A DNA stretch of 64,000 bases from Streptomyces sp. G44 (GTDB lineage: Bacteria > Actinomycetota > Actinomycetes > Streptomycetales > Streptomycetaceae). The stretch lies in the NCBI RefSeq assembly GCF_016905445.1, contig NZ_JAFEXF010000009.1, positions 1 through 64,000 on the forward strand, in the 5' to 3' direction. Made by a program: the position numbers and the translations under genes. The notes below the pieces were generated by a model that did not search any database, was not told the origin of the DNA, and saw nothing but the letters and a program-made list of their open reading frames with translations. Shown here piece after piece: positions 38,179 through 45,546 of the stretch (the first letter of the stretch is position 1; each line of letters opens with the position of its first letter).

Positions 38179-39277
38179 GCTGCGCGGCGGCGGCGACGTA
38201 CCGGCACAGCCGCTGGACGCCCGCGCGCTCGCCGCGCTCGCGGCCAACCCCGGTTGCAGTCGGCGCGCGCTGCTCGACGGGGCGGGCGTGGACAAGACGG
38301 CGCTGGCCCGTTCGCTGGGCTCGCCCTCCGGCTTCGGGCAGTCCCAGTTCGCGTTCATGCGGGGCAACGCCTTCGAGGCGCGGGTCAAGGCGGACGGCGG
38401 CGCGGAGCTGCTGCGGCTGACCCAGGGCCGCCTCGGCGGCGGTCCCGAGCCGGTGCCGGGCGAGTCCGCCGTCCCCGACCTCGCGGCGGCGGGCCCCGAG
38501 GGCCGGGCGGCGCGCACGGCGCTGGCGCTGCGCGAGGCCACGGAGTCCGGCGGCTGGACGCTCCTCGACCACCCCATGCTCGCGCTGGACGTCGCGGGGA
38601 CGCCCGCCTTCCTGGAGCCGGACGCGGTGGTCGTCCATCCGGACGGCGGCTGGACGGTCGTGGAGATCAAGTCCTTCCCGATGATCGACGGTTCGGCGGA
38701 CGCGGCGAAGGTGGGCGCGGCGGCCCGCCAGGCCGCGGTGTACGCGCTGGCGCTGGAGCGGGTGGCCGCGCGCCTGGACCCGGCGCCCCGCATCCGGCAC
38801 CACGTCCTGCTGGTCTGCCCCAAGGACTTCTCGAACCTCCCCACGGCCTCCGCGATCGACGTCCGCAAGCAACTGGCGGTGACCAGGCGCCAATTGGCGC
38901 GCCTCACCCGGGTCGAGGACATCGCGGCCCGGCTCCCCGAGGGCACGACCTTCGATGTGCGCCGCCCCGCCGCCGAGCTGACGGCGGCGGTCGAGGCGGT
39001 CCCCGCGACGTACGCCCCCGAGTGCCTCTCCGCCTGCGAGCTGGCCTTCCACTGCCGCACCCGCGCCCGCGAGCAGGGCGAGGTGACCTCCCTGGGCCGC
39101 TCGGTCCGGGGCGAGCTCGGCGGCCTGACGACGATCGGTGAGATCCTCGCGGCGGCGGAAGGCGCCTCGGGCGACGCCGACGACCCCGCGGTGGCGACGC
39201 TGCGGCGGGCGGCGGCGCTGCGGCACGAGGCGCTGGCGGGCGCGGGCGCGGGCGCAGGCGCCTCGGGGAGGCCGTGA
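38072..39277 (+). CDS. Cas4/Dna2-like PD-(D/E)XK nuclease with Fe-S cysteines
   Basis: This protein of about 401 residues has the RecB-family nuclease layout: C62 in NPGCSRRALL, FMRGNAFEARV, D184 in FLEPDAVVV, E198-x-K200 in VVEIKSF, and QAAVY (Q220, Y224). A C-terminal cysteine trio follows: C318, C322 and C328 in ECLSACELAFHC. One N-terminal plus three C-terminal cysteines is the 4Fe-4S arrangement of Cas4, AddB and Dna2. It should cut single-stranded DNA ends. GTG 38072 or TTG 38042 are possible starts; both overlap the PAP2 gene. It heads an operon with a protein of unknown role and an SF1 helicase. Confidence 0.8.
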   Translation: MSDFPDSASTVPSQAPPSPAPTPPARGKALRHRLAELRGGGDVPAQPLDARALAALAANPGCSRRALLDGAGVDKTALARSLGSPSGFGQSQFAFMRGNAFEARVKADGGAELLRLTQGRLGGGPEPVPGESAVPDLAAAGPEGRAARTALALREATESGGWTLLDHPMLALDVAGTPAFLEPDAVVVHPDGGWTVVEIKSFPMIDGSADAAKVGAAARQAAVYALALERVAARLDPAPRIRHHVLLVCPKDFSNLPTASAIDVRKQLAVTRRQLARLTRVEDIAARLPEGTTFDVRRPAAELTAAVEAVPATYAPECLSACELAFHCRTRAREQGEVTSLGRSVRGELGGLTTIGEILAAAEGASGDADDPAVATLRRAAALRHEALAGAGAGAGASGRP

Positions 39278-39377
39278 TGAGCGCCCGACGCCGGGTGAAC
39301 CGGTCGGCGGGCGGGCAGAATCCGCCGCGAAGCGGCGGGCCGAGGACCGTTGCCCCGCAGACGAAGAAAGGCCGCAC

Positions 39378-40973
39378 GTGTCGCTGATCGACAGCCTCGC
39401 CCGGCTGGAGGCCGTGCACACCGGACGCGCGCAGCCGCGCGCGACGGTGCGCCACCGGCATCTCTCCGAGCGCCCGCTGGTCCTGGTCCCGCTGACGACC
39501 GCGGGCGAGGCGGGCGCACCGCTCGGCGCGCTCGTCGGCACGGAGCGCACCTCGCCCCGCCTCCTCGTCGTGCCGCAGCCCCGCGACCGCGACCTCCGCT
39601 TCGCGTTCCTGGCGCGGCTCGCGGAGACCGTCCTGCCGTACATCGACGCGTACGCCCACGAGGTGGAGGCGGCCGAGCGCACCGAGACCGACCCCGAGAC
39701 CGGCAAGCGCGTCAAGGTCGAGGCCGAGCTGTGCGCGGACGCCCCGCAGCTGATCGTCCCGAGCCGGGCCGGCATCGAGTTCGTGCGGCTCCTCGGCCGC
39801 TCCATGCGGTTCCGGCGCACCGCCGAGCAGGACCCCGACGCGCCCTACCCCGCCCCGCCCCGCGTACCCCTCCTCGGCCGCTGGCTGACGCACTTCGGGG
39901 AGCGGGCCCGCGTCCCCGGCTCGTCCCTGCTCGTCGCCATGACCGACCTGCTCTCCCGGCACTGGGCCACCGGCCAGTCCAGCCTGGAGGACCAGCACCT
40001 GGGCGCCCTGCTCGCCTGGATCGAGGCGCCGGAGGGCACCTCGGGCGCCGAGGCCGCGCTCCGCGCCGAGCTGGCGCGCGACAAGGACGGCCAGTTGCTG
40101 TGCCCGCCCGCGGGCCCGGCCACCGACCCGGCGTTCGACAACGACCTGCTGGCCCCCGCCATCGAGCGCTACGACCGCGCGCGCACCGCCCTGGCCGCCG
40201 CGGCGGACGGCGTCGAGGCGGACGCCCGGCTGGCCGGGCTGACGGCCGCCGAGCGGGAGATCCACGCCCTGATCGAGAGCAGGACCCGCCCCACCTGGGA
40301 CGCCGTGTGGCGCGGCCTGGACGCCCTGTGCACCCTGCCCGCGGCCGCGCACGACGCCGACCGGTGGACCCGGGACCGCTGGTCGTTCACCGGGCACCGG
40401 GACCGCGTGACGGCGGGCGAGCCGCCGCAGCCCCGCGTCGACGACGCGATCACCGCGGCGAACAAACTGGCCACGCGCGAGCGCGAGCAGGCCCGCCTCG
40501 ACGCCCAGGAGGCCCTCGACGACCCGCTGGTGATGGCGGGCCGCCGCCTCGCGGGCGAGGCCTTCGCGGGCGAGGTGACCGAGGTCGTCATGGCGTACAG
40601 CGAGGCCAAGAGCCCGCGGCCACGCCCCCTGATCACCGTCCGCACGGACGACCGCCCGCACCTCGGTCAGCGGACGAAGGTGTACCGCGCGCTGCAAGGC
40701 AAGCCGCAGACGGCCGAGTTCGTGGCGTACGAGGGTGAGGGCGCCCATCCCGTCGTGGTGCTGCGTCTCCTCGACAAGATGGGCCGGGGCAAGGAGCCCG
40801 ACCCCGGGTCGGTCCCGGAGAAGGGCGACCGGCTCTGCTGGACCCTGTTCGAGCACGAGCAGCGCGGCGGCCCGAAGCTGCCGGACCCGGAGGCGACCCC
40901 GTGGACCCACGGCGGTCCGCCGTCACCGACTCCGGAGAGCCCTGACCCCGTGACCGCGGAGGACACCCTGTGA
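39378..40973 (+). CDS. Unknown 531-residue middle protein of the nuclease-helicase operon
   Basis: GTG 39378 follows AAAGG. The first 250 residues (SLIDSLARLEAVHTGRAQPR onward) look mixed alpha/beta. A helical middle part contains ESRTRPTWDAVWRGLDAL. The end (about residues 395-505) is beta-rich: PLITVRTDDRPHLGQRTKVY, HPVVVLRLLDKMGRGKEPDP, and GDRLCWTLFE. That last part has the look of the beta-barrel region that precedes the motor in Dna2/UPF1-type helicases, a weak inference. No catalytic motif is seen. Its stop overlaps the helicase start. Confidence 0.75.
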   Translation: MSLIDSLARLEAVHTGRAQPRATVRHRHLSERPLVLVPLTTAGEAGAPLGALVGTERTSPRLLVVPQPRDRDLRFAFLARLAETVLPYIDAYAHEVEAAERTETDPETGKRVKVEAELCADAPQLIVPSRAGIEFVRLLGRSMRFRRTAEQDPDAPYPAPPRVPLLGRWLTHFGERARVPGSSLLVAMTDLLSRHWATGQSSLEDQHLGALLAWIEAPEGTSGAEAALRAELARDKDGQLLCPPAGPATDPAFDNDLLAPAIERYDRARTALAAAADGVEADARLAGLTAAEREIHALIESRTRPTWDAVWRGLDALCTLPAAAHDADRWTRDRWSFTGHRDRVTAGEPPQPRVDDAITAANKLATREREQARLDAQEALDDPLVMAGRRLAGEAFAGEVTEVVMAYSEAKSPRPRPLITVRTDDRPHLGQRTKVYRALQGKPQTAEFVAYEGEGAHPVVVLRLLDKMGRGKEPDPGSVPEKGDRLCWTLFEHEQRGGPKLPDPEATPWTHGGPPSPTPESPDPVTAEDTL

Positions 40974-42334
40974 TGCAGCTCGCACCGCCCGCGGGCCACG
41001 CCTTCGACCCCGGCGCCGAGGCCGCGCGCGCCACGGACGCGATTCTCCAGGACACGCTGCACGGCACGCACCGCGGCGTCGTCGTCGACTCCCCGCCCGG
41101 CGCCGGGAAGTCGACGCTGGTGGTCCGCGCGGCCCGGGAACTGGCCGCGGCGGGCCGCCCGCTGATGGTGATCGCGCAGACGAACGCGCAGGTGGACGAC
41201 CTGGTGCTGCGGCTCGCCGAGCAGGACCCGGAGCTTCCGGTGGGCCGCCTGCACAGCAGCGACCCGGACGCGTACGACAAGGCGCTCGACGACCTGCCGA
41301 ACGTCCGCAAGTCGACCAAGGCGGGTGACCTCGCGGGGCTCGACGTGGTCATCTCGACGGCCGCGAAGTGGGCGCACGTCAAGGCGGACCAGCTCGACGC
41401 GCCCTGGGGGCACGCGATCGTCGACGAGGCGTACCAGATGCGGTCGGACGCGCTGCTGGCCGTGGCGGGGCTCTTCGAGCGGGCGCTGTTCGTGGGCGAC
41501 CCGGGCCAGTTGGACCCGTTCTCGATCGTCGGCGCGGAGCAGTGGGCGGGCCTTTCGTACGACCCCTCGGCCTCCGCCGTGGCGACGCTGCTGGCCCACA
41601 ATCCCGACCTGCCGCAGCACCGCCTGCCGGTGTCCTGGCGGCTGCCGGCGTCGGCGGCGCCGCTCGTGTCCGGCGCGTTCTATCCGTACACGCCCTTCCG
41701 CAGCGGCACGGGTCCCGGGGACCGGGCGCTGAACTTCGCGGTGCCGTCGGACGGTTCGGCGGCGGACCGGGTGATCGACGAGGCGGCGCGGGCGGGCTGG
41801 GGGCTGCTGGAGCTGCCCGCGCGGAACACGCCACGTACGGACCCGGAGGCGGTGCGGGCGCTGGCGCGGGTGGTGCGCCGCCTCCTGGACCGGGGCGGCG
41901 CGGCGACCTCGGAGCGGGGGCCCGGCCCCGCGCCGCTCACGGCCGACCGGATCGCGGTCGGCACCGCCCACCGGGATCAGGCGGCGGCGGTCCGCGCGGC
42001 CCTGGCGGAGCTCGGCGTCGCGGACGTCACGGTGGACACGGCCAACCGTCTCCAGGGCCGTGAGTACGACGTGACGGTCGTCCTGCACCCGCTGTCGGGG
42101 CGCCCGGACGCCACGGCGTTCCACCTGGAGACGGGGCGGCTGTGCGTGCTGGCGTCCCGACATCGGCACGCCTGCATCGTGGTGTGCCGTGCGGGCGTCG
42201 ACGCCCTGCTCGACGACCACCCCTCCACGGAGCCGGTCCAGCTGGGCGTCACGGTGAAGTTCCCGGACGGCTGGGAGGCAATGATGTCCACGTGGGATCG
42301 CTGGTCGGAACACCGGGTCGTCTGGCGTCCTTGA
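40970..42334 (+). CDS. SF1 (UPF1/Dna2-like) ATP-dependent helicase
   Basis: This motor of about 454 residues has Walker A SPPGAGKST (K47), Walker B IVDEAYQM (D152/E153), motif III VGDPGQLDPF, motif IV-like VSWRLPASAAP, motif V ANRLQGREYDVTVVLHPL and motif VI CVLASRHRHAC. The order and spacing fit SF1 helicases of the DNA2/NAM7 group, without N-terminal nuclease or beta-barrel domains; those seem to be encoded by the two genes before it. Start GTG 40970 (GTGA overlap) or ATG 40973. The tail FPDGWEAMMSTW...EHRVVWRP recurs just downstream. Confidence 0.88.
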   Translation: MMQLAPPAGHAFDPGAEAARATDAILQDTLHGTHRGVVVDSPPGAGKSTLVVRAARELAAAGRPLMVIAQTNAQVDDLVLRLAEQDPELPVGRLHSSDPDAYDKALDDLPNVRKSTKAGDLAGLDVVISTAAKWAHVKADQLDAPWGHAIVDEAYQMRSDALLAVAGLFERALFVGDPGQLDPFSIVGAEQWAGLSYDPSASAVATLLAHNPDLPQHRLPVSWRLPASAAPLVSGAFYPYTPFRSGTGPGDRALNFAVPSDGSAADRVIDEAARAGWGLLELPARNTPRTDPEAVRALARVVRRLLDRGGAATSERGPGPAPLTADRIAVGTAHRDQAAAVRAALAELGVADVTVDTANRLQGREYDVTVVLHPLSGRPDATAFHLETGRLCVLASRHRHACIVVCRAGVDALLDDHPSTEPVQLGVTVKFPDGWEAMMSTWDRWSEHRVVWRP

Positions 42335-42339
42335 ACCAT

Positions 42340-42372
42340 TGCTCCGGCGCCTGTCCGACAGGCGCCGGAGCA
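42340..42372 (+). terminator. Hairpin after the helicase gene
   Basis: TGCTCCGGCGCCTG (42340-42353) pairs perfectly over 14 bp with 42359-42372 around TCCGA, starting 5 nt after the stop. It is likely a terminator. It sits between the helicase end and the duplicated tail fragment. Confidence 0.75.
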
Positions 42373-42376
42373 CGGC

Positions 42377-42463
42377 GCCACCCATCCGCCGGACGGCTGG
42401 GAGGCGAACCACGCGGTTCTCGCGCGGCTCGCGGAGCATCGGGTGGCGTGGCGGGACACGTGA
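42377..42463 (+). pseudogene. Remnant copy of the helicase C-terminal tail
   Basis: In the same frame as the helicase, after its stop and the hairpin, the DNA encodes PDGWEANHAVLARLAEHRVA then WRDT and a stop. The real helicase tail is PDGWEAMMSTWDRWSEHRVV then WRP. The match (DGWEA, then EHRV-WR) is too specific to be chance and has no start of its own. It reads as a partial tandem duplication of the gene end, or as the old C-terminus cut off by a new one. Confidence 0.7.
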
Positions 42464-42628
42464 GACCGCGCCGGCGCCCGCGTCAGGGGCCGGGGGGGAA
42501 CACAGACGAGTCTGCCGGGTCCTCGGTGGTGGCGGGGGCGGGCCCCGCTGCCTACTTGTGCGGCGGGGGAGAATGGGAGATGGCCCAACGCCGCGCGGGC
42601 GGCACGCACCGTACGAGGAGGACCCATC

Positions 42629-42982
42629 ATGGCGGAGCCCGAGCGGCCCCGGACCGAGCAGCGCATGCGCCCCGCGCCCCTGCTCTTCGAGCCGGCGGAG
42701 GCGGCGGCCGACCCCGAGCACTTCTTCGACCTGGAGTCGATCGAGGACCCCCGCGAGCTGCTGGACCGCGCGACGGAGCTGACGCACGCGTTCCGTGCCG
42801 CGACGGACCGGTCCATCGAGTTCCAGGCGATGGCGGCCGCCCAGCTCGCCGACCCCCGCCGCTTCGACCGGCTGACGACCGCGGTGATCGCGGAGCGCGC
42901 CGAGTGGACGGAGGACTACGCGAAGAAGATGGTCGAGTTCGGCCGTGGCCTGCTGCGCGGCGGCGCCGACCGGCAGGCGTAG
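42629..42982 (+). CDS. Small conserved hypothetical protein
   Basis: This 117-residue soluble, mostly helical and acidic protein (FFDLESIEDPRELLDRATEL, TAVIAERAEWTEDYAKKMVE) starts at an ATG behind GAGGA. No known domain, membrane segment or cysteine is visible. It has its own upstream region of about 165 bp and is probably not part of the helicase operon. The function is unknown. Confidence 0.7.
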   Translation: MAEPERPRTEQRMRPAPLLFEPAEAAADPEHFFDLESIEDPRELLDRATELTHAFRAATDRSIEFQAMAAAQLADPRRFDRLTTAVIAERAEWTEDYAKKMVEFGRGLLRGGADRQA

Positions 42983-43104
42983 GGAGAGAACAAAACTCCG
43001 TCCGGCATATGCCGGGAGGGCAAGGTACTCCTCCCCGCCCGCCGCTGTCCCCGCTTTCGGCAACTCTGTGAAAGGGCACGCTCACCCCCGGTAGATGTAC
43101 CGAC

Positions 43105-43758
43105 ATGAGCGCCCCCACCCGTTCCCGCACCCCCGCAGCCCCGTCCCCCGCCGCGACCGCCCGCCGTCCCCGTGCCGCCTGTCACGTCACCGCCGAGGGC
43201 GCCGCCTGGCTCGCGTCGGCCGACTCCCATCCGCGCAGCGCGCTCGCCCACTGGCGTGGCCGGCCCACCGCCCCCGCCGTGCTGCCCTGCGGTTCCGCCT
43301 TCGACGTGGTGAGTGTCCCCGCGGTCTTCGGCCGCCGGATGCTCGACCGGTTAGAGGAGGAGGGCCCCGGCTCGGGTCCGGTCGCCGCCCACCGCGGCCG
43401 CATGCTCCTGTTCGCCGCGCCCGGCACCGCCTCCCGCCTGCCCTCGCTCCTGGAGTGGGAGGAGTGGGGCCGCGCGGTGCCCTCCGTGCTCTGCCACGGC
43501 ACGGGCGACGCCGTCACCGTGCCGCCGCTGACGACCGCCGCCGGTGCCCCCGCGCCCGAGGACACCCAGGACACCCGGCTCGATTCGCGCTGGCTGGTGG
43601 CCCCGGCGACCCGCCATCCCTGGCTGCCGGGTCCCGAGGTGATGCTCTGGGCGTGCGTCCGGGTGGCCCGCTCGATGGCCTCCTCCACGGTCCGCGTATC
43701 GATTTTTCCTGGCGCCGATCAGGATGCTAAGGTCTACGACGTCAGCAGGCGCCGCTAG
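43105..43758 (+). CDS. Hypothetical protein with a TTA codon, running into tRNA-Lys
   Basis: This 217-residue protein is related to the one at 33845-34366 (shared FDVVSVP, PGTA and WLVAP-type blocks). Codon 83 (43351-43353) is TTA, so translation should need the bldA tRNA and be tied to development. The final codons AGG CGC CGC TAG lie at and inside the 5' end of the tRNA-Lys gene; the stop is tRNA sequence. The last residues (SRRR) are therefore probably not an original part of the protein. I recall primase/polymerase-like labels for this family, unproven. Confidence 0.7.
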   Translation: MSAPTRSRTPAAPSPAATARRPRAACHVTAEGAAWLASADSHPRSALAHWRGRPTAPAVLPCGSAFDVVSVPAVFGRRMLDRLEEEGPGSGPVAAHRGRMLLFAAPGTASRLPSLLEWEEWGRAVPSVLCHGTGDAVTVPPLTTAAGAPAPEDTQDTRLDSRWLVAPATRHPWLPGPEVMLWACVRVARSMASSTVRVSIFPGADQDAKVYDVSRRR

Positions 43759-43822
43759 CTCAGTTGGTTAGAGCAGCTGACTCTTAATCAGCGGGTCCGG
43801 GGTTCGAGTCCCTGGCGGCGCA
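43749..43822 (+). tRNA. tRNA-Lys (CTT), first copy
   Basis: This 74-nt cloverleaf has acceptor GCGCCGC with GCGGCGC, D-arm TAGCTCAGTTGGTTAGAGCA, anticodon loop CTCTTAA with CTT at 43783-43785, T-loop TTCGAGT and discriminator A. No CCA is encoded. It overlaps the end of the upstream CDS by 10 nt and is identical to the copy at 58225. Confidence 0.97.
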
Positions 43823-43828
43823 CAGACA

Positions 43829-43864
43829 GCAGGAAGCCCCTCGCGAGAGCGAGGGGCTTCCTGC
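43829..43864 (+). terminator. Hairpin terminator after the first tRNA-Lys
   Basis: A perfect 16-bp stem, 43829-43844 (GCAGGAAGCCCCTCGC) with 43849-43864, around GAGA. It starts 7 nt after the tRNA. Confidence 0.88.
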
Positions 43865-43921
43865 GTATGCGGGCCCCGCCACCTATGCGGGCCCCGCCAC
43901 CTCTCCGGTGTCCGGGCGTCG

Positions 43922-45100
43922 TCAGCCCACCGTGACCTTCACCGTCCAGGAACCCGACGCCGTGCGGCCCTCCACCTCGACGCGGATCGCCTCCCCCGGC
44001 ACCGTGAAGGTCTCCCCCGTCCGCACCGGGGCGTCCGCCAACTGCGGATACACCGAGTCACCCCAGCAGGACTCCGACTCCGGATGGGCGTCGACGACCT
44101 CCACGGGTCCGTCGCCGGAGGCCGTCTCGCCCCGCACCTCGTAGACGAGCACGCCCTCCGTGCACGTCGCGTGGTCGTTGCCCGCGGCGGCCCGTGCCTC
44201 CAGGACGATCGCGGAGTCCCGTCCCGTACGGACCACCGCCAGCTTCGTGCCGCCGAACGCCCCTCGCGGGGGCGGCGTCGCCAGCGGCTCCAGGGTCAGC
44301 CGCTCGGTGCCCGCCGCCACGCAGTGGACCTGCCGCCGCTCCAGCCAGCCCAGCTTCCACTTGTGCCAGCCGAAGAGGTCGGGGGCGAGGCCGAACTGGC
44401 TGCCCATGACGTCCCAGTCGCCCACATGGGTGTCCCAGTCGCCCGCCCCGTCGGTGGGTCGGTGGTAGAGGTCCGGCAGGTCGAACACGTGGCCGGTCTC
44501 ATGGGCCAGGACGTTGCGGTCGGGCGGATGGCGTTCGAAGACCGTGACGATGCGCCGGATGTCCGCGCCGTCCGCCCGCATCGGCCGGTCGAAGTTCACG
44601 ACCTTCGTGGCGTCCGAGTCGACGCCGGGCGCGTCCGGGTCCGCGACGAAGTAGACGATGTCGTACCCGGAGAAATCCACGTGCGGATCGGCGGCGGCCA
44701 GCGCGTCCCGCAGGTAGGCGGCGCGGCGCTGGGCGTTCCAGTCACGCTTTATGGCGTACGCCAGGGAGCTGCGCGGCATCTGGACCCACTCGCGCTGCGG
44801 ATGCGGCCGGAGCCGGAACTTCCCGTAGGAGGCCTGTTCGAAGAAGCGGCTGGTGGCGGGGAAGTGGTCGGCGGCCAGCGCCTCGGGGGTGGCCAGCGGC
44901 GGGGAGTCCGGGAAGGACAGGAAGACCATCACCGCGTCGAGGGTCCTGGCCGGGCGCGGATAGGCGGCGTTCCAGGTGTCGAGACCTTCCGAGTGGTGCG
45001 CGGCGGTGCGGCGCAGGGCGCACGGTTGCGCGACGGACTCGGCGACGGCGGGGCCCGCGACGAGCGAGGTGGCGGCCAGGGCGGTCAGCGAGGTGAACAT
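43922..45100 (-). CDS. Secreted M6-like zinc metalloprotease
   Basis: This protein of about 392 residues has a signal peptide (SLTALAATSLVAGPAVA), a catalytic domain with the zinc motif LAHETGHVFDLPDLY (HExxH), and a downstream WDVMGSQFG that fits the Met-turn of M6/immune-inhibitor-A-like proteases. The C-terminal 100 residues are a beta domain. ATG 45100 gives no basic residue before the hydrophobic core. An in-frame CTG at 45118, 9 nt behind GGAGGG, would add one (LRSTGAMFTS) and may be the true start. Confidence 0.8.
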   Translation of the reverse strand: MFTSLTALAATSLVAGPAVAESVAQPCALRRTAAHHSEGLDTWNAAYPRPARTLDAVMVFLSFPDSPPLATPEALAADHFPATSRFFEQASYGKFRLRPHPQREWVQMPRSSLAYAIKRDWNAQRRAAYLRDALAAADPHVDFSGYDIVYFVADPDAPGVDSDATKVVNFDRPMRADGADIRRIVTVFERHPPDRNVLAHETGHVFDLPDLYHRPTDGAGDWDTHVGDWDVMGSQFGLAPDLFGWHKWKLGWLERRQVHCVAAGTERLTLEPLATPPPRGAFGGTKLAVVRTGRDSAIVLEARAAAGNDHATCTEGVLVYEVRGETASGDGPVEVVDAHPESESCWGDSVYPQLADAPVRTGETFTVPGEAIRVEVEGRTASGSWTVKVTVG

Positions 45101-45546
45101 CGCCCCTGTGCTGCGCAGCCGGTGGTTCCCTCCTGGCCTGGGGTTCCTCCCTCCACGGGTGAGTCCCCTAGGGGGGAGCTGACGCGGCACGTCGACCTCC
45201 GGGTGCGGAATGCGGGACACCTCACCCACCTTGTGATGTTTTGTTGTACTCCGCCCAGTTTGTCTGGCCCTTCCGGGTGAGCGGGGGGCCGCGCCGCGAC
45301 ACCCCGACCGCTCACGGAACGTCACAAGTGATCGGGCCCGGCGGCAACCAGTTCACCGCCGAGCAGAAACGATCTGTCATCGCCCACGGAGTCCACTCGG
45401 TCCGGTGGCATGGCTGGATAGCCCCTGATGTGGGCCTCTATGATCGGCACACTTTCCAGCGCGGGCCCGGCCCCACACCGCCGCCCGCACCCTGCCCGCC
45501 GCCCGACGAGACCTGTTCGAGAACAACTGCACTGCGGGAGCAAGCG
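45101..45546. promoter_or_regulatory. Divergent region between the metalloprotease and the c-di-GMP enzyme
   Basis: 446 bp with no credible gene. GTGAGCGG (45277-45284) and CCGCTCAC (45308-45315) form an 8-bp inverted repeat about 24 bp apart, and TTGTGATGTTTTGTTGTAC near 45230-45248 is the most AT-rich, promoter-like part. The regulator is unknown. Confidence 0.45.
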
